Below, one piece after another: positions 24,181-35,540 of a stretch of 64,000 nt of DNA (its first letter is position 1; every line of letters starts with the position of its first letter). A model generated the notes under the pieces. That model did no database searches and was not told where the DNA came from. It saw only the letters and a program-made list of their open reading frames with translations. Position numbers and translations under genes: made by a program. Source of the stretch: Labyrinthula sp. Ha (taxonomy: Eukaryota; Sar; Bigyra; Labyrinthulida; Labyrinthulaceae); contig JAALGZ010000020.1 in assembly GCA_015227615.1 (NCBI GenBank), forward strand, positions 186,001 to 250,000, read 5' to 3'.

Positions 24181-26190
24181 TTTGAAGTGTATTCTCTGAT
24201 TAATTTTTACAGCTCAGACACAACATCTTACTTTTTTCGAAAATCTCAAGGATTGAACCCTAAAACATTACGTATCAAACTAACGGCTTACGCTTGCACT
24301 TTGTCTAGTCTCCGTTTATATTACCTGGGATATGGTGCAATGAAGAAACACTGTATACAAGGGAAAGCATACTGTGGGAAGATTTGTAGATAGATACTGG
24401 ATGAATGATTTCTTTTATACTTAGAATCTAGAAACTAGGGCCATCAGGTGAACCATTCTTATACCGATGCTAGTATGAGTAATGCACAATAACTGACTTA
24501 CTTCAGTCAATAATTATGTTTTAATGGAAACTAACTTTCTATAAGGTGCTGATTAGAATCATTGGTCTTGGCATTCAAGCAAGTTGCCCATAACTCGCTT
24601 TTGGTCTAATATATCTCCAAATCATTCTTTTAATGGCGTCATAATCTTACTTAATGAGTGATAAAAGTAAATACAAGATTATTCATCTTAACCATGATAC
24701 CCTGGTAGTGGAGAGGCTTCACCATAACATGACCGTAGCAGAATGCAGCTGATGGTCGTGTGTTGGAGTGGGATGAAAGATTAATAAGGAAATTTAGAAA
24801 CAAAGGCACAACAACAGTTATTGAAAGCATGAAGCAACGAATTTGCAGAAAGTTCTCAGAGTAATATTTTTTCAGGGAGAAAAGCCAATCCCTCCACTTT
24901 CCCATGCAATTACCTAAAAATAAATACAAAACCAGCTAAGTAAAAGTACACAAGAAGTTCTTCTCTATTTAACTAAGAAAAACCTTGCAAGGCAATTTTA
25001 CTACGGTTACCTCATTAATTAATAATGTCGAAGGGGTACTAGATTTACATGCACATTTACTTTCAAACTACATCATTGCTGTCCAATACATCATCGTAAG
25101 TCTCGGTCTTGAAAAGCAATTCCACCAACTTCTCCTGATGATAGAAAAACAGTGGTGTGAAAATGAAGCTAGAAAAATGCTCTATGTCGATTACACGGAT
25201 TTTCTACGATACAGTGGCTTGATTCAAGATTTAGTTCCACAACCCCATAAAAATGTTACTGCAGCTTAGGTAGCCCCTAATCCGCTTCATGGAAACTAAG
25301 TTCATAATATAACCCTACTTTCTCTTAAACTTTGTTAGGATACAGATAAAAAACTTCACGCGCAACTCCAATCATCGGTTTTAATCAAGGCTACATTTCT
25401 TCAGTAAAACCCTGACTGTTCTTCTAAAAAAGTCCTAACTTCATTCTTGTGTCGGCATAATTATATCTTCTTAAACATAACAATATAAAGACCATAATGC
25501 TATATTTTTGTACTTGGGCATACAGTGGCTTGTTTGAATTTATTGTTACGCCATATTGGTCTTAAGGATTTATCTCAGATCGTGCCTTTAATACCGTTTT
25601 TTGTCTTGCTGTAGTATATTACTGAATACGACTTTCATGTTGGAGGAATTTGAATAGAAGGATGACTGTGATGACCAGAAATACGAACCTCAATGCCTAG
25701 AACGGGGGAAAACGCTGTAATGACAAACCCTCGTCGCTAATGCCAACCTCTAGGATGTGGAAGTGACGCTCGAGGTGGTATTGAATTTCTTGACAGCGTC
25801 GAACTTACAGCCTGCATTAATATAGCATCGTTCTTATGTGGAGAATTTTGATTGGTGTGGATTTATCCTGGGAACTAGTCAAAGGAAAATTTAGCATATT
25901 AGCTAAGAATAGCACATAAAATGAATGTTAAGGTTGAAATGATGGTAGATCATAAAGCAAGGTACGTGTCTTGAGTCATGGATTTCCGGTCTCGGTTTTA
26001 TTAGTCATATCGGCTTCCAAACTATGTCTCTATGTAAAAACCCTTCTTTTAGAGCTCTCATCCGTAAACAGCTATTACGAAGTAACCAACTCAAAGCTTA
26101 AACCAAATTTAACACTTTATCATAAGAAAATCATAAGAAGTAGAAAGTTTAAATATATATTACACTGCAAAGAAAAGACATAGGTATCCG
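24181..26190 (+). pseudogene. coding-like tracts, probably decayed
   Basis: Three stretches read like protein on the plus strand. About 24738-24853 contains GRVLEWDERLIRKFRNKGT. 24985-25269 has a 94-codon open frame with LINNVEGVLDLHAHLLSNY and WCENEARKMLYVDYTDFL. About 25740-25850 contains ARGGIEFLDSVELTACI. No convincing start codon or consistent 27-31 nt T-rich introns link them, so I cannot support an intact gene. The middle stretch has normal-looking codon use and could be a real exon of an unrecognised gene. The product is unknown. Confidence 0.3.
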
Positions 26191-26251
26191 TTGCTGCAAA
26201 CAAGGCAAACCCATTAAACAGTAGATTTGCTTGAGCTTAAGTTTCTATCTT

Positions 26252-28293
26252 CTATCGCAAGCTTGAGCACACACTGTTGCTGCCACCCTTTGCATGCTCA
26301 TAGGGAAGTGGGAGCGGCTTATGTACGAGTTTTTTTCTGAGTTCGGCTATTTCTTCACGTTCGCGCTTAGCATCGATAGTCAAGGCTTTATCTTTCTGTA
26401 TCTGCCGGGTATATTCATCTCGCTTTATTTTTTCATCGAAGAGCTTTCGCTCCAAAGCTCGCTCATCTGACTTCAACCTAACAGAAACTGCTCGTGTATT
26501 TATGCGTTTTTGAACTCTAGGTAGAGCTGAGGCTTCGTAAGTAGATCTGGGCAACGCTTTAGCCTTGAAAATTGCGTTCTCCTTCAACTCAATTTGTTCT
26601 TCGATCTTAAGCTGATTAAGGTAATGTTTTGTTAGCTCTGTCCTTTGCAGTACAACCGGAGTGATAGGTCTAGTGGGTTTGAAATGCTTAATTTGGCAGG
26701 TTGCAGTATCATATCTGAAGAGATAAAAAAAAAAAGGTGATACCGTGCTGAAAAGTCTGGTAAGGGCTGGGCTTTGAAGTTACGCTGAAGTTTCTCTTCT
26801 ATGACTTCTCTAGACGCCTCTTCCTCACGTCTTTCAGATAAAATCTGTTTTCTTTTCATCTCCCTGTCGTACATAGCGGTTTCTTGTGATTTTTTAATCT
26901 TCGGTGCATTCACTCGAACTGTGAACGCATTTCGCAGTGGTCGGGACCTATTTGCAGTTCTTAAATGAAAACTAGCTGAACGCGTTGGCAGTTTCTTATG
27001 TGTTTTTGTGGCTATGGAATTAATGACAGTTTTTTCTACATTGAACTTTCTTGCCTTAAATGGCTTTAAAGATGCCATGTACTCTTCTTCTTGCTCATCC
27101 CGGCTCTTGTACGAGGTTTTTCTTGAACGACTATCAGTTTCAAAACTAAATGATTTAGCAATAGTAGGCTTTCCAGTATAGGTGCTCTTTGCGCTAATAC
27201 CGGTGTTAGTGCTATTTGTTCTGTTTCTGCAATTTTCATTAGCCTTAACCATCTCCTGTCGTTTCTTTGTAAACAGGAATGGTGAATTTGGAGCTGTTAG
27301 ATTAAAATTCTTACGAATTCTTCTTGCCTTTAACTTGGATTCTCTTTTGTTAGGTTTTCTTGCAGTAAATGCTTTTGTTGGCAACAGGAAATGGGGCCGA
27401 GGGTCTTTTCGTATATCCTTCACCTTTTTCCCTTCAAAATCGTTTCTCACTTCTGGTCTTAAATTGAGCGTATCCTCTTTTTTTCCATCTTCCTTTGGAG
27501 CAAGCTCCCTGGAAACGGTAGCCGCAGTCTTCTTAGCAAAATTGTGTTCCCTTTCCAGTCGAATATCTCTAACTTCATTGGCAGTAGCTGAGAGTTCACT
27601 CTGTTTGTCCTCGGCTTCAGATCTACTCTTGTGAGCCAGACAGGACTGAGTTTCCCGCATAAAATTAGGAGTTTTGTTTTCTTTTCTAACATCTACAACT
27701 TGAAGTTGACGAGAGTTGAGTTCTACCTTACTTTGATGATGCTTGCTAAACGCTGTTGTGGGCTTCAAAAAGTTAGGTTCAGGTATCTCTCTAATGTCCC
27801 TAATTGGTTTAGTACTGGTAATTGGTGGAGTCTCAGGGCAATGCTTATTTTGAAAGGCTAAAGTCGTTTTAATAAAACTTGGGGTTCTAACACATCTTAT
27901 GTCCCGCAGTGGATGCTGTTTTGTGTGCTCTGGAATGTTCTGTTGCTTCTTAATACAACTCCGTGTGGGTTTAGCGTAGTTGGGTGTATTTTCCTGGTCA
28001 AAGACAGTTAGTTTATGCAGCTTTGAAGAAAAAATTTTACGAGGTCTTGGTGTGTTATACTTTGCTTCACACTTAGACGTAAGAGCCACTACCTCTTCTT
28101 TTTTCTTTTTCACAGGTTTAGTTTCCCTATTACTTATATGTATATTGTTTAAAGTAAAAGAAATATTCTCTTGATCAAAATATTCACTTCTACTTGACAT
28201 ATCAGTATTCAAATTTCTTGGTGTATTTAAGTTTGGGGCCGTGGGCTCTCCTGGAGTTTCTGGCAAGAATGCTTCATTTTTCTCGCACTTCAT
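26252..28293 (-). CDS. TPX2-like spindle/microtubule protein (670 aa)
   Basis: Predicted microtubule-associated protein of the TPX2 family, which nucleates spindle microtubules and activates Aurora kinase in other eukaryotes. Two exons, 28293-26744 and 26714-26252, with a 29-nt intron (26715-26743); joining gives PLPDFSARYDTATC in frame. Residues about 98-309 hold six copies of a motif of the type DIRxxxxPxFxxxTxAF. A central segment has LTAPNSPFLFTKKR (about 332-345), as in the TPX2 central domain. Then come PFKARKFNVEKTV and LPTRSASFHLRTANRS, matching the FKA-LP and FHLRT signatures, and further FKAQPLPDF and FKAKALPRS. The C-terminal EIAELRKKLVHKPLPLPY is the TPX2 C-terminal motif. Overall very basic and disordered. 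The Aurora-binding N-terminus is not recognisable. The 130-360 nt upstream of the start hold a cluster of TTGATAA motifs. Confidence 0.85.
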
Positions 28294-28427
28294 TTGCTAA
28301 CGGTTTTTTCCAACGTCCTTGGGCACGTGATGTTTCAGTATGATTGAGAACCTTTCAAATTCCCAGAATGTTATGATCTGTGGAAATTATACCATTTAGC
28401 TGGAGAGTAGGGATCGAATTTGATTTA

Positions 28428-28655
28428 TTGATAATTTATTGATATTCTTCTTACTTTTGTTTTTATTATTAATTACATCTGATAATTTCATATTCATGTT
28501 ATCAGTGATTGATAATCAATTTATTATCATTTGAGCGTGGCGCAATACTGTAATGAAAATTAATTGTGTATCAATAATCAAACAAAGCGTTTTTGTCAAT
28601 ATCAACGATAATCCATAAGAATACATGAGTGAAAGTGTTATTGATAAATTATCAA
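28428..28655. promoter_or_regulatory. cluster of TTGATAA/TTATCAA motifs
   Basis: Within about 230 nt upstream of the TPX2-like gene the motif TTGATAA or its complement or close variants recurs at least five times. The cluster includes the 15-nt perfect palindrome TTGATAAATTATCAA (28641-28655) and TTGATAATCAA near 28509-28519. Clustered palindromes upstream of a start codon suggest binding sites for a dimeric or GATA-like factor, but AT-rich chance recurrence is possible. Confidence 0.35.
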
Positions 28656-31600
28656 AAAATCAAGTCTTACCCCGAATCTTAACTCCCTTGAATTCAGTCA
28701 TATATGGCCAGGAGATGTGGTTATAGTCTGCTAAGTCATGCAAGGTACTAATTATTTACCACAGAATTCAATTTTTTAAACAACCCTGCGGGATTAATAC
28801 GTAATTTTGGAACTAATTCAAATAGCAGCATTCTTGAAGCAACAAGAATTAAAGCTATTCACATTTACTTGCTGTAGTCGGATTAGTTTTTCTAAAGAAA
28901 GATTATTTCCCTGACAAAGTCTATGTTTCCCTACTTCATTTTCAACCGTACTAGAATCACAAAACTACTATATTTGTAGAGTTTACTAAGTATTTTTCGT
29001 TGTAATCTCATTGTAGAATACTTAATACAGCAATATAAACTATAGGAGCTTTGTGGAAATCACTGTGTTAAATCGTAGTCAAGAATTTGCAAAAGGTTTG
29101 CATACCAGTACTCTACCCAAATCATGTTGGAGTATTAGGTCTTCATAAAAATACAAAGGTTTCCTTTTTCTCATATGAATTACAGAGAACTGTTGCTGCA
29201 AATTGAAAAAGTAGATATGTTCAAAATAGTCAAAAGGTTACTATTCAAGAGCCTAAATCTATTCCTTTACCAAAGAAGAGCACAATCCTCTATTGGACAC
29301 AAATGTAGATATTTCCGTCATTGAGAACCTTTAACTTAATCTGAGGTTGCAAGAAACAAAAGTCTTACTTGCGTAAAATAGATTTTTAATCAGTAAAACG
29401 CTGTTGGCGCAGCTTTTTCTGTGAGAAAATGTATATTACTGGTGAATTCTAAAACTTGATATCGCTAGAGAGAACGTTAAATTATAGTACAAACATTGCG
29501 ATCTCTTGCTTAATTGAGTTGCTATATTTCCAAAATGACTTGATATAAAGTAAACTTGATGGGCTTTAAGCCTTTAACGTTAAATATTTCCAAAAAGCTT
29601 AAAATTTGTTGTTATAAAGAGAAAGTACATCCAACGATACATGAGATCTGTTTGTGCAATCTTGTTTCCATAACCGGGGGCAGAATAGGTTTTCATTAGT
29701 TGCTGTTAAGACAATCAGCCACGTTTACCAAAGTAATTTTTCCAAAAGGAGGCTGTATTCTATGAGCATTAGTTGTTTTTGTGAGAACACTTCAGGAAGT
29801 ATACTCATCTTTGGTTGAACTGAACAACTCTTATATCCCTTAGGCAGATGCAGTGTTCGAAGAAGATCTCATTTCTACATTTTATTATATCCTGCTTTTT
29901 ACTGAATAAAAACCAGAGGCCTTAGGGTTATTGGGTTCATTTTCAGCATGAAGATCTTATTATATTTCTGATTAGGGTCAAGAAGATATGTATGTACGCT
30001 TTTCTCATACATCTTATAGATGGTCCATGCAAGATTCGATATCTCTACGACCTCTAGGCCACTCCTGGTCGCTTATATGTGCGAAAACAAATAATTCTAG
30101 CCAGTTGTCCTGAATTAACCATAGCCTTAGTATTTAGTATCCTGTTTGTTCTTGTCGGTCATTTTGTCAGCTCGGAAATATTAAAAGAGAAAAAACTGAA
30201 TTTCGAAGTTAATTCCAACATCTTAAACAAGTTATTATAGTATACGTATGTAGAGTATCACTTAAATCCTATTTGAGTTATCTCTTGCTAGAGAATTAGC
30301 ACCATAGTATTTATAGAGAGAGATATTTGCAAGAGTATACTTCGACTCTTGATGCAATAACTCTTTAGCTTTAACTAGTTATTGATTGAGCCTTTGTTAT
30401 ATTTACATGTATTCAAATATTTCTCAAAGATTGAAGACATATTCGTTGATTACGTGTTTTAACAGCTTGTATTTTAACATGTAATACGAATAATATTCGT
30501 ACTTATTTCTTTCTATTTGAAGTAATCTCCTTAGACATTTTCCTGGAATCTGTAGCCAAAGTCTGACATGCCAAAAAGCAACGAAATTTCAGCGCGTAAT
30601 GTGGTTAGCAGCACATGTTCTCTTATCCAGCAATAACTTCGATATGTCTGATAAGTTTAATCTCAGCATTTGTAGAGAAGTATGTTGCCGAAAAGATAAA
30701 ATCCATTCGCAATATAAAGTAGTTTGAAGTTAGATGAACAGTGGGAAAACTGCGTCTTATTCTTTCTGTTCACTTGAAATTCTTAATTTAAAACACATGA
30801 GCCCTCATTCATCACATTTCCTGCTAGTACAGTTTACTGAGTAACATCAAAACTTTACAGTACTTACTAGCTGATACAAAGCTCATTAAGTCTATGTGAT
30901 CTCACACAATTATGTAAAGAAAATTGAGCCTATATAAACAAATGCAGATATCCTGTATGGAAGTATAAGCAGCTTGTGCTGCAGAGCTTAAAAGTTGGAA
31001 CCATTTGCTTTATTAATAATAGCGAATTGGTTATCTATCAAACTTACCGTTCTTATATTTTATTGATACATGTAAAACGCGTTGTTTTTTGAAACAAAGG
31101 CCTCATAGTTTAAAAAATCTATTCTGTTCAATAAACCAAGTATGTTAATAGGTGCTTAGCAACATATATATATCCAAATTATAACCTAAAACCTCTTTGG
31201 TTGTTATTGCGAATATTTTCTTGATCTGCAACGCTGAGCCCTGCTTTTTAAAAGTTATTAATTTCCTATTTCCTCGCTTATTAGTGTTCTAAAAAAGAAA
31301 TTAAGTCAGGTCAACAGCCGTTGGAAGTTAGATTTAGACTTTAATCTATGGTAACACTATATGTAATTTGTTCTATATGTGTCAGTAAAAACCTCCCTTA
31401 TAAGACATTGGTATTGGGTTTTCTTTTCTCAGATACAAAGTTGGTAAAATAGTAAATGATAAAATGTTACATATTTTAAAACCTGGAAAAATTAATTAAG
31501 GCTGCAAAAGGCGATGTACTCTCCATTCATGAACCTTTTCATCGACTTTGATAAATTAAACTATTAAAATCAGTTATTATATCTATTTGTTTACTATTTA

Positions 31601-33883
31601 GAAGTTTTATGTACAAGTAACACTTTTAAAACCCAAATTCGATTTTGCAAATTAATACTAACTTCTTTTGATCGTAGGGTGAATCAATAGTGGAAAAGGT
31701 GGCCTCTTCCACTGCATCGCTGCAGTTAATGTATGTGACAAAAATCATTATATCTCGTAAAAGAGAAATATTCCCGTGCAAGGAATTATAATATAACATG
31801 GGGCCAAGTTATTAAAGGACTACATTGTAAACTTTCATAATTTTGGAAATTAAGATCTAAGCTTACAAATAGTTCTTATCCTAATTCTGATTGTTAATCA
31901 TTTGATTAAACACTTCAACTCTATTGATCCTGAAAAGCAAATAAATAGTTTAGGTTAGATATACTCATATCATTTTGTGCAATTTTAAAGCAAACCTATT
32001 ATCTCTAGGGGCTTTAAACGCATTATATTTATTTTTGTGCAATTATATCCCAATTTAACCTAGGTCAACTTCTACAATGTAGATCTAGCTATAACAATTT
32101 TTCACGACATAGCTTAGTCTTAGCTCACCATGTTCAAAGCATATTTATACTTCTTATAATCTCAATAAACTACAGCAACTTCATTCATGAACCCGTCATA
32201 GTTTCTTACACCTGTACTCTCGGCTTAATAAAACTTCTTCTGCCAATAGATTGTATTCTTCAAAACACCCAGAAGATTCTGTTGCCACTACTTAGGGCAT
32301 TAGAACATCAATGAAATTGTGTTCTTAATTATGAGCAGGGTTACCGTTTGATTATAGTAAGATATATTAATCCAGTATTTGGGATTTCAACTTCAGTCTA
32401 TACGACGTTGTTAACTTGTTAGCCACTTTGCTTGAGCTTTGATATTGTCATGGGCATCATTTTGAGGATATAGTCAGATGGCCCATTATCTTGTCATTTT
32501 GCACTTTGAGTTCCCTATATTTTCTTAGCTTAAGTATCTTATCCTGACAATGGATATTCGTACTTTTACTTTCTTCCGCTGTGTGGAATTCGAATAAATA
32601 CACCTGATTCTTTTTATGTATTGCTTTACCCAATGAGTAAGTAGAATATTTTTTATTCTTAGTCTCGCGATAGTACAACTCAATCGAATTGTTAAACCCC
32701 ATCTAACTGTTTGTTTCAATACTTTGTACAATTAATAAATTAATGGAATCCGCCAATTTACAATTGTTATCTTAAGGTGCAAGAGTGGAATCATATTTTC
32801 TTGGCGACTTAGTGCTTGAGGAAGTACCTTATACTTTATTTTAGGTATTATAATATGACAAAATAATAATATTAGAGAACTATTAAGGTCCAAAAAATAT
32901 TAAGACTTAAAATTTGATAATTCAATTTTAGTTTTGATATTTTTCTTCAATTTTCACCCCTGGTCGCGAGTGCCACGACTGTTGCTTTTTCCTATCTGCT
33001 TCTGAAAGAAAGGACTTAAGAACCCGCTCAAATGATTGTAGGATGTATAGTATACTTTTTAAATATCTAACTATCCATCATGAAGTTAACTTTACACATA
33101 GAAGTTAGCACTTTCTCTTCTATGTCCTCATGGTTTCCAATCGTTGTATGAAACAGAGTTCCAAACATTGCATCTGACTTTAAATTCTTAAGCAAGTAAA
33201 AATAATCAATATGATCCAAATTCCCTATCTCCATTTTTTAAGTAATATTTAATAGAAAGTCTAAGTTCTCCTAGCTGTAGCACTTGGAAGTGAGTTTTCA
33301 GGTACAATGTCGGCCATGGTAGTGGAAGACATAGTTATTGGTCTCATTTAGAAAAAAAAATAAAAATATTCTATGAACTAACCTATGTATTAAGATTTAT
33401 ATATAACTACAAAAATCAGTAATAATTTCTAAGATGAATTTCTGAGATTGACTCATTGCTAACTCTCTCATCAGTGGCGTTGGGTTCCTATAAGAAAGTT
33501 TTTTCGAAAGCCGATTTTTGTTTTGACTAAATTTTGAACTCATCAACGAATTAACTGCATAAAATATTCCATCTACGGAATTAATATTAGCTTAACTAAA
33601 TAGCCATTGAATTAACATGTTCATAATGAGGTGCACCTACCCCCAAAGGTGGTGATTGAAGTGGTATAAAGCGACAGAGAGAGGCATTATTCCGGCTAAC
33701 ATATAAAAATGTTTATACTTAATTAAAATCATAAAGATTAAATTAAATTTTATCTTATGTCTTATTGTGCTTTTGCAGATATTTACCAACTGTGTACCAG
33801 AAACATCCTTCCGATCACCTGAATTCTGAAGTACCCTTCATTTCATTCTAGCAAGACAGTATGGCATTACCACAAATATTGAG
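28656..33883. other. long AT-rich spacer
   Basis: About 5.2 kb without a supportable gene. Weak protein-like readings occur on the minus strand near 29.3-30.0 kb but none is long enough to name. No RNA gene, terminal repeat or array was seen. Confidence 0.45.
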
Positions 33884-34513
33884 ATGAAACAAGGCGACGA
33901 AGATCAGGAACAGGACACGAATATTCCCCCTTCCACGCATACACCCATACCCCGACTAATTCAGCCGACAAATATACTCAGAACTGTTCCTATAATGATG
34001 CAACCTGAAACACGAGGTGGAACGACAAGTCCTTCCACGGCACAGTCACAACTAGCTTCTACAGTGCAAAGTCTAAAGGGATTTCCAATAAAACGAAACA
34101 TAAACCAAATGTATACCGGCAAACCCGTTAAACAAGTGAAAGAGTTTGAAGAAGATGAGCTTTCAAAAAGACTTCGAAAAATTACGGATCTATCCGAGTT
34201 CTTTCCACAAGAGTGGAACGACAATTTGCGTGTTTCAGTTGTGAGAAAAATAATGTCCCTAGACCCAGATTTCAACTTCCAATTTGCAACACATCAAACT
34301 TCTACTGAAGTTGAAAATGAGGCTGTATATGCTATTTCTAAAGCAAGTGAAATGATGATGCAGCTCGTTGTGAAAAATATAATAGAACAGCATCCAAAAA
34401 TTATTCGAAACGAAAAAAAGAACATCATAAAATATTCGCACTTAGTACGAACAATAACGAAAGATTCCAGGTTCCGTTTTCTACTTGATCTTCTTCCATA
34501 TAAAGAGCGATAA
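33884..34513 (+). CDS. NF-YC/CHRAC-15-type histone-fold protein (209 aa)
   Basis: Predicted nuclear protein with a CBF/NF-Y-type histone fold in its C-terminal half (about 114-204). LRVSVVRKIMSLDPDF corresponds to the family's R-KKIMK-DPDV helix, AVYAISKASEMMMQLVVKNI to the long central helix, and IIKYSHLVRTITKDSRFRFL then LLPYKER to the last helices. The closing FLLDLLP strongly resembles NF-YC and CHRAC-15/Dpb3 proteins, which pair with an NF-YB-like partner in transcription factors, chromatin remodellers or DNA polymerase epsilon. Residues 1-110 are disordered, with TP/SP pairs and an acidic EFEEDEL stretch, and longer than in CHRAC-15. I cannot choose between the subfamilies. An upstream nine-codon frame (33861-33887) overlaps this start in an ATGA junction. 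The gene converges with the CBS gene, with stops 11 nt apart. Confidence 0.78.
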   Translation: MKQGDEDQEQDTNIPPSTHTPIPRLIQPTNILRTVPIMMQPETRGGTTSPSTAQSQLASTVQSLKGFPIKRNINQMYTGKPVKQVKEFEEDELSKRLRKITDLSEFFPQEWNDNLRVSVVRKIMSLDPDFNFQFATHQTSTEVENEAVYAISKASEMMMQLVVKNIIEQHPKIIRNEKKNIIKYSHLVRTITKDSRFRFLLDLLPYKER

Positions 34514-34524
34514 TTTTAAATAAA

Positions 34525-35540
34525 TTAAATTTGATAAACGTATTTAATCAAATGCTTTGAAGTGAACATTCCTGAAACCTTCAAATCTGCATCCTGATCA
34601 TAGATTATATTCTCTGAATCACCTTTATTTGCTACTTCCCCAAACAGTGGTAAATGTCTGTGACTGGTTTTAATCAAAGCTTCTAATCCCTGTAATACAT
34701 TTTTTCCTTCTGAAATACCTTTAACCTCATGAGCTGGAGTTATAATCTCTGCAATCTGCACAGCTTCCGGATCTTTTTTCTGGAGAGCAACTTTATTGGA
34801 GAAGTCCTATAATAAGAACAATAAAAAATATACGCTCTCTGAGAGAATTCCAGCTAATTCCTTCCCTTCAATTCCTTGCTTGAACACGATTAGTGAGCTT
34901 ACATCTGCGGAATTCATTAACTTGAGCGCATCAGTAACACTTTCTTCTTCTGAAATGCGAACAAAACGTCCACCTAAACTTTTGAGACTATTTTGACTTG
35001 CTTTGTTGTACTTGTGAAGTACTTGTACCCTTAGTAGCTCGCTCAAACACTGGTTAATTCCAAGCAAGTAGTTTTCTTTTCCAATTATCTAGAAGATAAC
35101 ACAAAATGAAATTGATACAGGTAAGTGGCGGAAGGATCCATTAAACATAACTTCTACAGCTTCATCCAAGCTTTGGTCAGGGGTTAGCCACTTTGGATCT
35201 TGGGACATTACCTCTCCAATTTTAAGAGTTTCCAAGGAGGACGGCAAGCAATCTGTTTTTCTGATAAGATCACGCACTAAGATAAGATTTTTGGTGAATA
35301 TATACCTGAAACGATTCCAATCATAGTGTCATCGCCGACAAGCAGAGCTGTTTGTTGAAGGTCTCTAAACTGCTCTAGTGCTTGAAAAAGCGATGTGTTG
35401 GGGGAAATTAATGGAGAAGGTGATAGATTCATGGAAGATAATTGATATGAAGCAAGCACCGGGTGAAAGGATACTTCACGAATAGGTTTTCGGCGAATCC
35501 CCCTGGTAAAGATATTGTAAGTTTTGTTCATGAATTTCAT
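34525..35540 (-). CDS. CBS-domain protein with two Bateman modules (about 309 aa)
   Basis: Predicted regulatory protein made almost entirely of four CBS motifs, which in known families bind adenosine nucleotides such as AMP or ATP. Four exons: 35540-35306, 35276-35119, 35088-34834 and 34806-34525, with introns of 29, 30 and 27 nt. Splicing restores the CBS signatures MIGIVSVRDLI and LAGILSESDFS. Other CBS landmarks are VMSQDPKWLTPDQSLDEAV, GSFRHLPIIG, VTDALKLMNSADVSSLIV and SHRHLPLFG. No catalytic domain or membrane segment is fused. The N-terminus (FMNKTYNIFTRGIRRKP) is basic and could target mitochondria. The start is uncertain: the first in-frame ATG at 35540 is used, but the frame is open a little further upstream through a GTG at 35570, so a short upstream exon is possible. 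It lies tail-to-tail with the histone-fold gene. Confidence 0.8.

Noticed and set aside
26252-28174. Plus-strand frames of up to 150 codons opposite the TPX2-like gene
   Set aside because: Shadows of the highly charged minus-strand gene, with no motifs of their own.
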